Source: a virus
DNA: 21,636 nucleotides
IMG/VR virus record: IMGVR_UViG_3300033571_021436
Coordinates: 1-21,636 of that record
Reading direction: 5' to 3' (one strand)
Positions within the stretch are counted from its first letter, which is position 1. The number at the start of each line of letters is the position of its first letter. Below, piece by piece: positions 7,952 through 15,655 of the stretch. A program made the translations under genes and the position numbers. The notes below the pieces were generated by a model. That model was not told the origin of the DNA. It did not search any database and worked only from the letters and a program-made list of their open reading frames with translations.

Positions 7952-9853
7952 TTAAATCAACACCGCAACAAATTCTGTGTTTTTTTTCTTGAAATTATCT
8001 GGGGCCATTATATCAAAATAGCATTTTACAGCCCAATTTCCAAGCATTAAAGTTGTATAGTTATCTTTTCTAGCTCGGTTTGCACTAACTGACTTTCTTA
8101 AGTGAGATGGCAAATCAAAACTTTGAGTTCCTCTTGATGTACTTGTTACCTCTACGTTTGCGCACTGATCTTTGGTATCCTTAATAATAAAATCTTGCTG
8201 CTCGATAAAATCACGTACGGTCAATTTTTTTGTTTCATATTCATTATCCGCCCTATCACCTATACCCTTAGGGTAAACATAATCCATAGGTAGATTCATA
8301 GTGAACATATTTTCAAGAATATCCGGATGATTGCTTGCCCTAGAAGCAAACCATATTTTCTTATGGTCGATACATGTCTGTAAATAGGAATTTGCTCTGC
8401 CCAAAAATGCCGATGTAAAATATTGCTTAATACATATTGTTCCTAAATCTGTATTATATTGCTTGGCACACTCTTTTAACATGTTCATGTAGTCTTCATT
8501 TTCTTTATCAGAATCAAAATCAATAAACCCAATTTTCTTGTTCATACCCTTAAAGAACTCTGAATTATTAACTGCATCTATAAATGTATCGGCTCCAGCA
8601 TGGTCAATAATCATTAATGCAATATTGAAATTTTTGAATATATAATATAAATATTTAATATGGTCTTGAAGAGAAGCTCCAGCAACTTGATAGCCATGAA
8701 CTAGTACGCCCTGTTTTTTCTCTTCGTCTAGTTCTATAACGCTCATTGCAAAATAGTCAGCACTACGAGAAGAAGAGAAGTTGGGGTCAATTGATAGTAT
8801 ATATTTTTTATCACTTTCTCCAACGATTTTAGTAGTTGGGTATTCTCCATCTGGAATGGTACAAAGGTGCATTTTTTTCGGTGAAAAATAACTATCTCCA
8901 CCATCAATAAATCTAGCAGCATATTCGCGTAAGAACGAGTTATGTGAACTTCCGCCATTTTTTGCCAACTGAATTGCAGCTTGGTCTACCATGTGATTAG
9001 GCAGGGCCTCGTAGCTCAACTGCGATATGAAATAAGTTCCCGGTAGCTCGCCTTCTTTTGACTCCTGATCTTCTGGGTGTTCGATAAGATGCGCCCATTG
9101 TTGATGCACTTGAAATAAATGCTCAAACGTGTAACTAGCAGAACTCAACGCTAGCATCTGAGATGTGTTTTCAAAAATTTGACGATCATCGGGGTGCAAC
9201 ATTCCCTTTTTAATTAACTCCTCTTCCAGTCTTCTTGTTCGGATACGATCACTAACATCTCTTGGGGAACTCAAGAACGGCATTAATACGTTATCAATAA
9301 TATCTGGAGGTAATAACAAGAACTCGTCCAAAATAAGTACGTTAGCACGAATACCACGAATTTTTTCTCCAGTTAGTGGGATAGCAGTAATACTACCACC
9401 ATTAACCAGCCACTCATACTGGTCATTGCGCTTCATCTTGTCTCCAAAGCACTGCCTAAATAATGATGCTTCAGGAGAAGCCAAGAATTTTTCAATTTCA
9501 TTAAACATTCTTCGGGCAGTACGAAAGTTAATAGATGCTATCAATATCTTTGTTCCCGGTTCAAATATACATTTAAGTATGCAGTAAACAGCAGCACAGA
9601 AACTTTTCGCACAACCTCTTCCCCAGACTAACATGCAATAATTTCTATTAAAAAACGACTTTATTGTTAATTCTTGGTAAGATTCTAATGTGACACCCAA
9701 TCCCAATTCTGTAGTAAATCCGAGATTATTTCTCAAGAATTTTGCTAATGTAATTCTGGCCTCTGAATCTGAAAGCTCGCCTTTTAGCAATTGTAATTCC
9801 TTGTTAACATCAGTAATTATTTTACTATTTTGTGTGCCAGTTATTAAAGCCAT
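7952..9853 (-). CDS. terL: Terminase large subunit
   Basis: The 633-residue protein is the DNA-packaging motor. The ATPase half has a Walker A-type LVWGRGCAKSF (75-85), a Walker B LILDE (173-177) and a coupling motif LSSAS (236-240). The nuclease half starts near 350 with YILSIDPNFSSSRSADYFA (first acidic residue D356), followed by a second strand LMIIDHAGAD (413-422) and a late acidic segment GIGDRADNEYETKK. It cuts concatemeric DNA and pumps it through the portal. Length is typical for the family. A strong Shine-Dalgarno (AGGAGG, 9861-9866) lies seven bases before the ATG, inside the upstream nuclease gene, whose end overlaps this start by ten bases. It is the last gene of the operon that begins at 13182. 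Confidence 0.94.
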   Translation of the reverse strand: MALITGTQNSKIITDVNKELQLLKGELSDSEARITLAKFLRNNLGFTTELGLGVTLESYQELTIKSFFNRNYCMLVWGRGCAKSFCAAVYCILKCIFEPGTKILIASINFRTARRMFNEIEKFLASPEASLFRQCFGDKMKRNDQYEWLVNGGSITAIPLTGEKIRGIRANVLILDEFLLLPPDIIDNVLMPFLSSPRDVSDRIRTRRLEEELIKKGMLHPDDRQIFENTSQMLALSSASYTFEHLFQVHQQWAHLIEHPEDQESKEGELPGTYFISQLSYEALPNHMVDQAAIQLAKNGGSSHNSFLREYAARFIDGGDSYFSPKKMHLCTIPDGEYPTTKIVGESDKKYILSIDPNFSSSRSADYFAMSVIELDEEKKQGVLVHGYQVAGASLQDHIKYLYYIFKNFNIALMIIDHAGADTFIDAVNNSEFFKGMNKKIGFIDFDSDKENEDYMNMLKECAKQYNTDLGTICIKQYFTSAFLGRANSYLQTCIDHKKIWFASRASNHPDILENMFTMNLPMDYVYPKGIGDRADNEYETKKLTVRDFIEQQDFIIKDTKDQCANVEVTSTSRGTQSFDLPSHLRKSVSANRARKDNYTTLMLGNWAVKCYFDIMAPDNFKKKNTEFVAVLI

Positions 9854-10788
9854 ACAAATCCCTCCTGTTCAAACCAGTATTCTAAATCTATAGTTCTTGC
9901 TAGTTCTCCCATTTCGAGTATAAACAGCGTTTTTTTGGATGCCTCTGCTTTACCATTGGCAAATACAAATTGTATATTATCAAATTCTCTACATAAAGAC
10001 CTCATATGGTGCATAATATACTCTCCGGAACACGCGCCAAATTTTCTTTTCGCATACAGGGCAGTATTTAGCGCGCATTCAGTAACAACTACTATATAAA
10101 TACCCATTTCCTTTGCCCTAATTATTTCTCTCTTGAACCTGTCAAAACCCGTACTTAAAGTTGAGTAGAAATCGCCTAAACTTTTTCTTTCTACCACTAC
10201 CTTGCTTTCGATAGATTTGGCATAGTCACCACATTCCAATTTCGAGGAAATTATGTTAAGCCCCTTAAATTTCAATGGTTGCTGCTCTCTAGTATCGACA
10301 ACAATATCCTTGTTAGTATAATTTATAAATTCATTTTGAGTATGTTTTATCTCATAATTAAAATCACATTTTAATTTTATTGATTCACATATTTTACCGA
10401 AGTCTTCCTGACAGCAGTAAACAAAAGTATCTACTTTAGGTAAGCAAAATATTGTTTTTAATTGAGATTGTGTGGGCGATTTTTCTAGGCCTTTAATTAT
10501 GCAATATGACTTCAATTTATTCTTTAAGTATTCGCATGCAGTATTTCTATCTACCGATTGCAGCCATAATTTCATATTTCTTTTATCTATAAAATCTGCT
10601 AGATAATACTGTTCTAGGGCTTTATATTTTATTGGTGCCTGAGTATGCAGGTCTTTTTTTGCAAATTTTTCCTCGAAATATTTCTGAGCGTTTTGTTGGT
10701 GTGATTTAATATGACTCAGTATTTGCGCGGCAGAGTTAAATTGCACGTCGCAAATTTTACATTTTAGATATTGATCGTAATCTTTCAT
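9844..10788 (-). CDS. ERCC4 (XPF)-family nuclease with N-terminal C2H2 zinc finger
   Basis: The 314-residue protein opens with a C2H2 finger (C10, C13, H26, H30). Its C-terminal half is an ERCC4/XPF nuclease domain: VVDTREQQPLKF (163-174), ECGDYA (185-190) and VVVERKSLGDF (197-207) supply the acidic catalytic residues D165, E168 and E200 with R201-K202. RFKREI follows at 217-222. This family cuts branched or flap DNA near junctions. The gene overlaps the terminase large subunit gene by ten bases and abuts the upstream gene, so the product may clear branches or junctions before packaging, as endonuclease VII does in T4; this role is inferred. Residues 30-160 match nothing I recognise. Confidence 0.85.
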   Translation of the reverse strand: MKDYDQYLKCKICDVQFNSAAQILSHIKSHQQNAQKYFEEKFAKKDLHTQAPIKYKALEQYYLADFIDKRNMKLWLQSVDRNTACEYLKNKLKSYCIIKGLEKSPTQSQLKTIFCLPKVDTFVYCCQEDFGKICESIKLKCDFNYEIKHTQNEFINYTNKDIVVDTREQQPLKFKGLNIISSKLECGDYAKSIESKVVVERKSLGDFYSTLSTGFDRFKREIIRAKEMGIYIVVVTECALNTALYAKRKFGACSGEYIMHHMRSLCREFDNIQFVFANGKAEASKKTLFILEMGELARTIDLEYWFEQEGFVWL

Positions 10789-11927
10789 TATCCATTAACC
10801 ATTTCATCTACATTGATACCACGAATAACTGCCTTCAATTCATCCATTGATGACAACCTCTTCGCCTCTTCATGTAGATTTTTCTTTTGTGCCTCTGCCA
10901 GTGCCAATATACCCTTTCTCTTTTCCTCATCTTTCCAAGCCTGAACTAAGTTTAGAATACTAGCATTCTCTTCTTGACGAAGTTTTATTCTTTGCGCGCG
11001 ATCATCGACAAGTGATTTATACAGTTTTTGCTGCCTTGTCCTGCACTGATTATACTCGGTCTGTAAATTACTAATAGCCTCGTTAAGCTGCATTTTAATA
11101 TTTCGCCCCTCACCGTCACTAGTGCTATTACGTAACATATCACGTAAATCCTCAACTTGCTGTAAGATTGTTGCCGCAGTAACTACTTCTGTACATAGTA
11201 CAATGAATTGATCTAACTCCTCCTGACTGAGGTCTGGCTTATCGAAAGTATACCTAATAAATGAATCCTCAAAAAGCTGTCTATCGTTATTGGTCTTATA
11301 TGTATTAATTTGATAACAAAAACTAAAAGTATTCAAATACCTTTGTAACATATCAACCATTTTCTGTTGTGATGCCTTGAGAGTGTCCGCTGACCAGCCG
11401 ATGTTAAGATACTTATTTATTCTAAATACAGTTTGATCCGTCCTTCTTGGTGGAAAATATGCGCCTGAAGTAGAATCGGTACCCCTTTCAGATGGGACAT
11501 AAGTCGTCATATCCAATGCATCTTTTTGGTATTCTGGGTCTTGCTTCTGTAGTTCTTGTATATAACTATTTACTTCTCGGCACTCAAGTGTTACATGAGT
11601 TAACTTATCATTAACGAAAATCGTTTTGGCAATATCTACATAATTTTGTTCTTTATAATGATTTTTTATGAACTCTTTTTGCTCTTCTGAAAGAGTAATT
11701 CTTTCCCTTTGTGTAACGCTCTTGTTTTTATATTGAATATTATTATCCAATAGAAACTGTTTTACTAGCCTACCCTCTTTGCTTCTGCTATCAATTTTTT
11801 CGTCATTATAGGCATAAGAAGTAATTTGTGTTAATGTAGCATCTGGATTTAATTTTAAGAAGTCACGAATCCTATCTTTCTGTTCGTCAAAAAGAATCAC
11901 ATCCGTGCTTTCTGGTGTATCACTCAT
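10788..11927 (-). CDS. Unrecognised helical protein, candidate small terminase subunit
   Basis: The 379-residue protein is mostly helical. Two similar helix-turn-helix-like units sit in the N-terminus (about 13-57 and 79-126): each opens 'DEQK/EEQK-x-x-I/F', carries a helical motif, and ends at a 'V-x-x-F/Y-I/L' segment. A middle portion (about 175-255) and a charged coiled coil (about 255-360, rich in Q, R, K, E) follow. DNA-binding N-terminus, oligomerising middle and position two genes before terL would fit a small terminase, which recognises packaging sites, but this protein is long for one and I see no family motif. A transcription-linked role next to the sigma-like gene is another option. 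The ATG has a strong Shine-Dalgarno (AAGGAGGT, 11931-11938), and the start overlaps the sigma gene end by four bases. Confidence 0.35.
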   Translation of the reverse strand: MSDTPESTDVILFDEQKDRIRDFLKLNPDATLTQITSYAYNDEKIDSRSKEGRLVKQFLLDNNIQYKNKSVTQRERITLSEEQKEFIKNHYKEQNYVDIAKTIFVNDKLTHVTLECREVNSYIQELQKQDPEYQKDALDMTTYVPSERGTDSTSGAYFPPRRTDQTVFRINKYLNIGWSADTLKASQQKMVDMLQRYLNTFSFCYQINTYKTNNDRQLFEDSFIRYTFDKPDLSQEELDQFIVLCTEVVTAATILQQVEDLRDMLRNSTSDGEGRNIKMQLNEAISNLQTEYNQCRTRQQKLYKSLVDDRAQRIKLRQEENASILNLVQAWKDEEKRKGILALAEAQKKNLHEEAKRLSSMDELKAVIRGINVDEMVNG

Positions 11928-12622
11928 ACTACCTCCTTAGCTAATATTCGGGCCTTCTGTAAAATTTTTGACTTGATTTTACTAATTTGTCTATATGCTG
12001 GTCGGCCATCCTTATAGCTTAACTTGTAACCCATTTTTTTTGCAATATCTGCTTCCTCAAGGTTCTGCAGAAACATGTAGTCATAAACCTTCCATTCTAT
12101 AACGGAAAGATTCTTTTTCATAATATCGTTAAAAGATGGGATTATATTCTCTATATCAACATCTATTTCTCTAGAATGAAGAACAGACTCTAGGGTAGTC
12201 TCTGGGTTTTGGGCATTCGGACTATTTATACTTACAGGAAACTTAATATCATAAGCTGACTTCTTAGTTTTTTCCCATTTTGCATATGTAGTACAGGAAT
12301 TATTCTGTGTTCCATATAAGGAGCATCCATACTCACCAGTATTGAATTTGCACTTTAAACATGGTCTAGAAAAATTTGAATAGTGATTACGAAGCATGTT
12401 TGTAATCTGGTGATTAATTACTTGATTTAGCCAAGGTCTTAATGGGCGGATATTATCCCATTTATCCCACTTTTTATATATATGTATACGTAATCTTTGT
12501 GATACGTCCTGAAAATCCATCCAAGAAATAGCGGTTAGGTGCCAGCGCGATTTACGCTTATTAATTTCTTCGTCTATAATATCAATAGACTGTTCAAATG
12601 TGGGTCTAGATTGAGTTGTCAC
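11924..12622 (-). CDS. Sigma-70-like RNA polymerase sigma factor with inserted four-Cys motif
   Basis: Of 232 residues, 33-82 look like sigma region 2 (WMDFQDVSQRLRIHIYKKWD, then RPWLNQVINHQITNMLRNHY). The end, 172-230, looks like region 4, with a helix-turn-helix (EEADIAKKMGY, then RQISKIKSKILQKARIL). Between them lies a likely zinc-binding insert with C88, C91, C100 and C110 (RPCLKCKF, GEYGCSLYG, NSCTTYAKWE). The protein would direct host RNA polymerase to phage promoters, most likely the GTGTAATTA-type late promoters in this window. It is read from an operon that itself carries that motif at 13210-13218, suggesting positive feedback. Start is GTG at 12620-12622 with AGGAG 11 bases upstream. 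Similarity to ECF and T4 gp55-type factors is by pattern only. Confidence 0.72.
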   Translation of the reverse strand: MTTQSRPTFEQSIDIIDEEINKRKSRWHLTAISWMDFQDVSQRLRIHIYKKWDKWDNIRPLRPWLNQVINHQITNMLRNHYSNFSRPCLKCKFNTGEYGCSLYGTQNNSCTTYAKWEKTKKSAYDIKFPVSINSPNAQNPETTLESVLHSREIDVDIENIIPSFNDIMKKNLSVIEWKVYDYMFLQNLEEADIAKKMGYKLSYKDGRPAYRQISKIKSKILQKARILAKEVV

Positions 12623-12627
12623 GCAAT

Positions 12628-13182
12628 TTATTGCTCCTGTTGTCCCCTATTGCTGCCAGCCTCTCTTCTAAACTCCTCTAAAATAGAGTCAGCATTTCTT
12701 GTTGGAATATCTAGAGACTGGCTATTTAGCTCTTCTGGACTAACTGGCTTATAATTACTGGCATAAGATTGCGTCAAAATGTTCTCAAAGGATTCGGATG
12801 TATTTCTGTAATGTTGAACGGTAAATTTCGGCTTTACCTTGGTCAGGTTGCTGATATCAACGTATTCCGAATCTTCATCGTCATAATCGTCGTCATATCC
12901 ATCCTCTTCATTCTGCTGTGGCGCAGTACCACGATCATCAACTATACGAAAGGAGGCCCTAGCGGGATTTGGATATTTTTTGGGAGGGGCCTTGGTAACA
13001 GGAACAAACTCACGATTATTATCGGAATACTTGTTTTTTAACTTTTCTAAAGCCTGATCACCAGCAGACTTATCCTTTTCTTTAGTAACTAACGAAAATT
13101 CGTTGCCGCAATTAGAGCAAAATTTTGGTAGTGATAAGTTATATATTGTTGGCTTACCACATATTGTGCAAAAATGTTTCAT
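12628..13182 (-). CDS. Zinc-ribbon, acidic low-complexity protein of unknown function
   Basis: The 184-residue protein begins with a zinc ribbon: C5, C8, C22 and C25 (CTICGKP, then FCSNCGNEF). A basic proline-rich stretch, an acidic run at about 92-107 (EEDGYDDDYDDEDSEY) and a polar C-terminal tail follow. It looks like a protein that binds nucleic acid or RNA polymerase and has mostly unfolded regions. It is the first gene of the operon and lies directly before the sigma-like gene, so a co-factor for late transcription is a reasonable guess, not shown by any motif. The ATG is 27 bases after an exact late motif. Confidence 0.6.
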   Translation of the reverse strand: MKHFCTICGKPTIYNLSLPKFCSNCGNEFSLVTKEKDKSAGDQALEKLKNKYSDNNREFVPVTKAPPKKYPNPARASFRIVDDRGTAPQQNEEDGYDDDYDDEDSEYVDISNLTKVKPKFTVQHYRNTSESFENILTQSYASNYKPVSPEELNSQSLDIPTRNADSILEEFRREAGSNRGQQEQ

Positions 13183-13209
13183 AATTTTTTTGATACACTT
13201 ATTATTAGT

Positions 13210-13218
13210 TAATTACAC
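13210..13218 (-). promoter_or_regulatory. Late promoter motif before the sigma/terminase operon
   Basis: The minus strand reads GTGTAATTA, exact, 27 bases before the ATG at 13182. A second partial motif, GTGTATC, lies nearer at 13193-13199. It forms a divergent pair with the plus-strand copy at 13265-13273. Confidence 0.58.
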
Positions 13219-13240
13219 AGAAAATTCTAATTTCTCTTTA

Positions 13241-13260
13241 GGGTTATATTATATATACCC
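13241..13260. promoter_or_regulatory. Imperfect palindrome between divergent late promoters
   Basis: Twenty bases with arms GGGT and ACCC enclosing a TATATTATATAT core (one extra T in the left arm). It sits between the two divergent GTGTAATTA motifs, 22 bp from one and 4 bp from the other. It could be an operator or simply an A/T-rich unwinding segment. Confidence 0.3.
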
Positions 13261-13264
13261 AAGA

Positions 13265-13273
13265 GTGTAATTA
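13265..13273 (+). promoter_or_regulatory. Late promoter motif before the metallopeptidase gene
   Basis: The plus strand reads GTGTAATTA, exact, 8 bases before the ATG at 13282. It is the only exact copy I found on this strand, and it points to the only rightward gene inside the late block. Confidence 0.6.
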
Positions 13274-13281
13274 TCTGTAAC

Positions 13282-13881
13282 ATGCGATCCATTAAAAATA
13301 CGAAGCTTTATAGCGTTATAAATAAACAGCTTAAAGCTAATAATGGTAAAATAATATTATTTAAAGGAGAGTATTGCGGCGGTAGCGATAGGTGTCATGG
13401 TATGTTTGCTTTTAATCATAAAGACGAGCCTGTAATTAAGGTCGCAGTTGGCAATAAAAGCAATGAGCAGTGGTTTGGTATATTAATTCATGAATACTGC
13501 CACTTTCTTCAGTGGGTAGAGGGTAGTAAAATATGGAAGCAGTTCGAGGAATGTAATTTTAATATTGATGAAATAATCAAATGCCCCAAGAAATATAAGA
13601 AGGAGATACTCCTATTAATAAGACTAGAGGCAGACTGTGAAAGAAGGACTGTTAAATTAATTAAGGAATATGACCTGTTTTGTCACAAACAGTACGCAAG
13701 GGAGGCCAATGCAGTATTATATAAATATGCTTTCCTATATACAGAAGGATTCTGGCCGAAAGGCAATCCAGAACTAGAAGATTCTTGGGCAGTATGTCCA
13801 GATAAAATACATCGTTCCTATCTGGACTATCTTGAAGTTCCTGAAGAATTATATGATATATATATTAATTCACGACCTTAA
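13282..13881 (+). CDS. Putative zinc metallopeptidase (HExxH)
   Basis: The 199-residue protein has the zinc-binding motif H70-E71-Y-C-H74 in GILIHEYCHFLQWVEGS, and a later acidic helix RLEADCERR (114-122) that could give the third ligand, E116. This is the pattern of compact gluzincin-like peptidases. It also carries C32 and C38 in a YCGGSDRCHG segment near the N-terminus. No signal peptide or membrane helix is visible, so it probably acts in the infected cell. The gene runs against the flow of its neighbours and has its own exact late motif 8 bases before the ATG. Its end overlaps the end of the phoH gene by 17 bases in convergent orientation. Substrate unknown; a virion-protein or host-protein target are both possible. 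Confidence 0.75.
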   Translation: MRSIKNTKLYSVINKQLKANNGKIILFKGEYCGGSDRCHGMFAFNHKDEPVIKVAVGNKSNEQWFGILIHEYCHFLQWVEGSKIWKQFEECNFNIDEIIKCPKKYKKEILLLIRLEADCERRTVKLIKEYDLFCHKQYAREANAVLYKYAFLYTEGFWPKGNPELEDSWAVCPDKIHRSYLDYLEVPEELYDIYINSRP

Positions 13882-14626
13882 TTCTCATATTTTCGAAGGT
13901 CTCAATAATATAAGATAATATCTCTGATCTGACAATGTCTTCTTTTGTGAATTCAAAAGTATGAATACCATGTTCTTTTGCTACTTCAGTATTGAACGAG
14001 TTATACACACGGTTAAATCCGCTCTGTTTAATATCTGACTGCTGTTCATCACCTATAATAAATAGGTTGGAAAAATTCGCCATACGGCTCATTACTAATA
14101 AGAAGTCTTCAACCCTGCAGTTTTGAGCCTCATCCATTATAAAAGAAGCGTTTGATATATTTAATCCACGAAGAAATCCTAATGGCAAACCCTTTATTCT
14201 ATCGTCATTCATTAACGCCTTAACTTGTGGGTCTGGCAGTAACTCATGCAGTTTATCTACTAGGGGTTGTAGATATGGCGACATCTTCTCGTCCGTAGTA
14301 CCCTTAATATACCCTATTCCATGTATGGAACTTTCGACAGGAACACGGCTATAATATATTTCAGCAGATTTTTTCTCGCTTATTTTCTTCAGCGCACAGT
14401 ATACCGCTAGCAATGTTTTTGCAGTTCCGGCAACACCCTTTACTATCATTACTTTAGTATTCTTATCCAAGGCTACCTTAAAAAATTCTTTCTGCTTATC
14501 TGTCCAAGGAAGCTCTCTTAATGTTAATTGTATAGTACTTTTTGTACGTTTTTTATCAACATAAGGAGAAGTATCTTTTGGTTGTTCAGCGTTTTGCTTG
14601 ACTGGAGTTTTTTTCTTGTGACTCAT
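13865..14626 (-). CDS. phoH: PhoH-like ATPase
   Basis: The 253-residue protein is a PhoH-family P-loop ATPase: Walker A GVAGTAKT (64-71), a typical PhoH segment YYSRVPVESSIHGIGYIKGT (91-110), Walker B FIMDEAQN (162-169) and GDEQQSD (192-198). It lacks any N-terminal KH or PIN domain; the first 30 residues are basic and polar. PhoH proteins are common in aquatic phages and probably act on RNA or RNA-protein complexes, but their role in infection is unsettled. Its 3' end overlaps the convergent metallopeptidase gene by 17 bases. Upstream is a 250-base intergenic space shared with Hsp20; a GTGTAAATA motif lies about 120 bases before the ATG. Confidence 0.95.
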   Translation of the reverse strand: MSHKKKTPVKQNAEQPKDTSPYVDKKRTKSTIQLTLRELPWTDKQKEFFKVALDKNTKVMIVKGVAGTAKTLLAVYCALKKISEKKSAEIYYSRVPVESSIHGIGYIKGTTDEKMSPYLQPLVDKLHELLPDPQVKALMNDDRIKGLPLGFLRGLNISNASFIMDEAQNCRVEDFLLVMSRMANFSNLFIIGDEQQSDIKQSGFNRVYNSFNTEVAKEHGIHTFEFTKEDIVRSEILSYIIETFENMRIKVVN

Positions 14627-14749
14627 AAAATTAAAAAAATTATCCCGTTATTCGGGGTGTTAAATACCTAGCGACAGCGTTCCCTTGGTAATACTTGTTT
14701 ACCCAATATACTTCATCCCATTTTATAATAGTGCTGTTCACTATAGATA

Positions 14750-14758
14750 TATTTACAC
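14750..14758 (-). promoter_or_regulatory. Possible late-type motif for phoH
   Basis: The minus strand reads GTGTAAATA, one base off the exact motif. It is 123 bases before the phoH ATG, much farther than for other genes, so it is weak. The rest of 14627-14878 is A/T-rich and holds no gene I can support. Confidence 0.25.
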
Positions 14759-14840
14759 TGTATATTTGCATGTACTACAAAATTTATACTTATGGATAAA
14801 TCAGGTGTCCATTTATTTTTTTGCATGTATTGAATTTTTT

Positions 14841-14870
14841 TTGAACGTTTTTGCCACATGCTAGTCTAAT
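14841..14870 (+). promoter_or_regulatory. Sigma-70-type promoter before hsp20
   Basis: TTGAAC (14841-14846), an 18-base spacer and TCTAAT (14865-14870) lie 8 bases before the ATG at 14879. No late motif and no Shine-Dalgarno is present, so Hsp20 may be made from a near-leaderless early or host-read transcript. Confidence 0.5.
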
Positions 14871-14878
14871 ATTTCAAT

Positions 14879-15379
14879 ATGAAAACACTAATGAATATAT
14901 CACTAGTCCCTAAAAATAATTATGATAATTCTTATCTAACGGCACCAGATCCGTATAGTACGGGTACGTCATACCAAGCTATTCCATATACAATTGGCAA
15001 GACATATCTCGACCCTTTCTGGCCGATTGATGAATGGACAAAGAAATGGCCTGACCTATTTAGTCAATTTGATGCTATTTCTAGTCCGCAGTTCAGCCTA
15101 GAAAAACTCAACCCTTGGAAGGAAGAAGATGACAAGTTTCTTTATGAGACAGAACTACCTAGGTTTAAGGCTAATAGTCTCGATGTAACTACAGAAAATG
15201 GTATTCTGCATATTAAGGCCGAGCAGGACAGTCTTAAGTACTACAATAGTATTAATATCCCAAAGAATGCAGATGTAGAAACAGTTGATGCTAGACTAGA
15301 TCACGGTGTTTTATATATCTCTATGTCAAAGTTGGCGTCGGCAAAAAGTAAAAAAATAAAGGTACAGACGGTTAAGTAA
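14879..15379 (+). CDS. hsp20: Small heat-shock protein (Hsp20/alpha-crystallin family)
   Basis: The 166-residue protein ends in an alpha-crystallin domain (about 78-165): FLYETELPRFKANSLDVTTE, then GILHIKAEQ, YYNSINIPKNADVETVDARL and the hallmark HGVLYISM (142-149), with a Lys-rich tail KKIKVQTVK. The N-terminal 77 residues are Tyr/Pro/Trp-rich and unlike the usual bacterial form. Hsp20 proteins hold unfolding proteins as ATP-independent chaperones; related genes are widespread in aquatic T4-like phages, where they are thought to help virion or host protein folding. The gene runs divergently from phoH and has its own sigma-70-type promoter. Confidence 0.92.
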   Translation: MKTLMNISLVPKNNYDNSYLTAPDPYSTGTSYQAIPYTIGKTYLDPFWPIDEWTKKWPDLFSQFDAISSPQFSLEKLNPWKEEDDKFLYETELPRFKANSLDVTTENGILHIKAEQDSLKYYNSINIPKNADVETVDARLDHGVLYISMSKLASAKSKKIKVQTVK

Positions 15380-15388
15380 TCTCTTTAT

Positions 15389-15655
15389 TCAACCTTCGGT
15401 TGGCGGGATAGGCTCTTGCTTATCTCGCCAATTTTTTTTATACTCACTAACTTTACTTAAGTTATTCTTCTGCCATTCGCGTACCTCGGCTATCCTTTGC
15501 TTTTTTACTATATTATAGCGTTCGCGCTCGGCGTTACGACAGCAGAGCTTACACCAAGCATGTAAGCCGTCTTTTGCTTTTCTGTTTATATTAAAACAAG
15601 ATAAAGATAATTCCTTCTTGCAAAGTCCGCAGGTTTTTGTTATTCCCCCGTCCAT
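15389..15655 (-). CDS. Small zinc-binding protein of endonuclease VII-like or HNH-associated type
   Basis: From ATG at 15653-15655 the product has 88 residues; a TTG two codons earlier at 15661 is a less likely start. Four cysteines in two pairs (TCGLCKK and WCKLCCR, 22 residues apart) bracket a SLSCFNINRKAKDGLHAW segment. The pattern 'C-x2-C ... F-x..K-DGL-x3-C-x2-C' followed by a basic helix is common near HNH and endonuclease VII-type nucleases and in small phage zinc proteins. No catalytic HNH residues are visible, so it may only bind DNA. It overlaps the preceding gene by 16 bases and ends 10 bases after the convergent hsp20 stop. Confidence 0.6.
   Translation of the reverse strand: MDGGITKTCGLCKKELSLSCFNINRKAKDGLHAWCKLCCRNAERERYNIVKKQRIAEVREWQKNNLSKVSEYKKNWRDKQEPIPPTEG

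Noticed and set aside
15390-15402. CAACC-TTC-GGTTG hairpin near the convergent ends of hsp20 and the zinc-protein gene
   Set aside because: Short stem, no T run on either strand, and it overlaps coding sequence; too weak to call a terminator.
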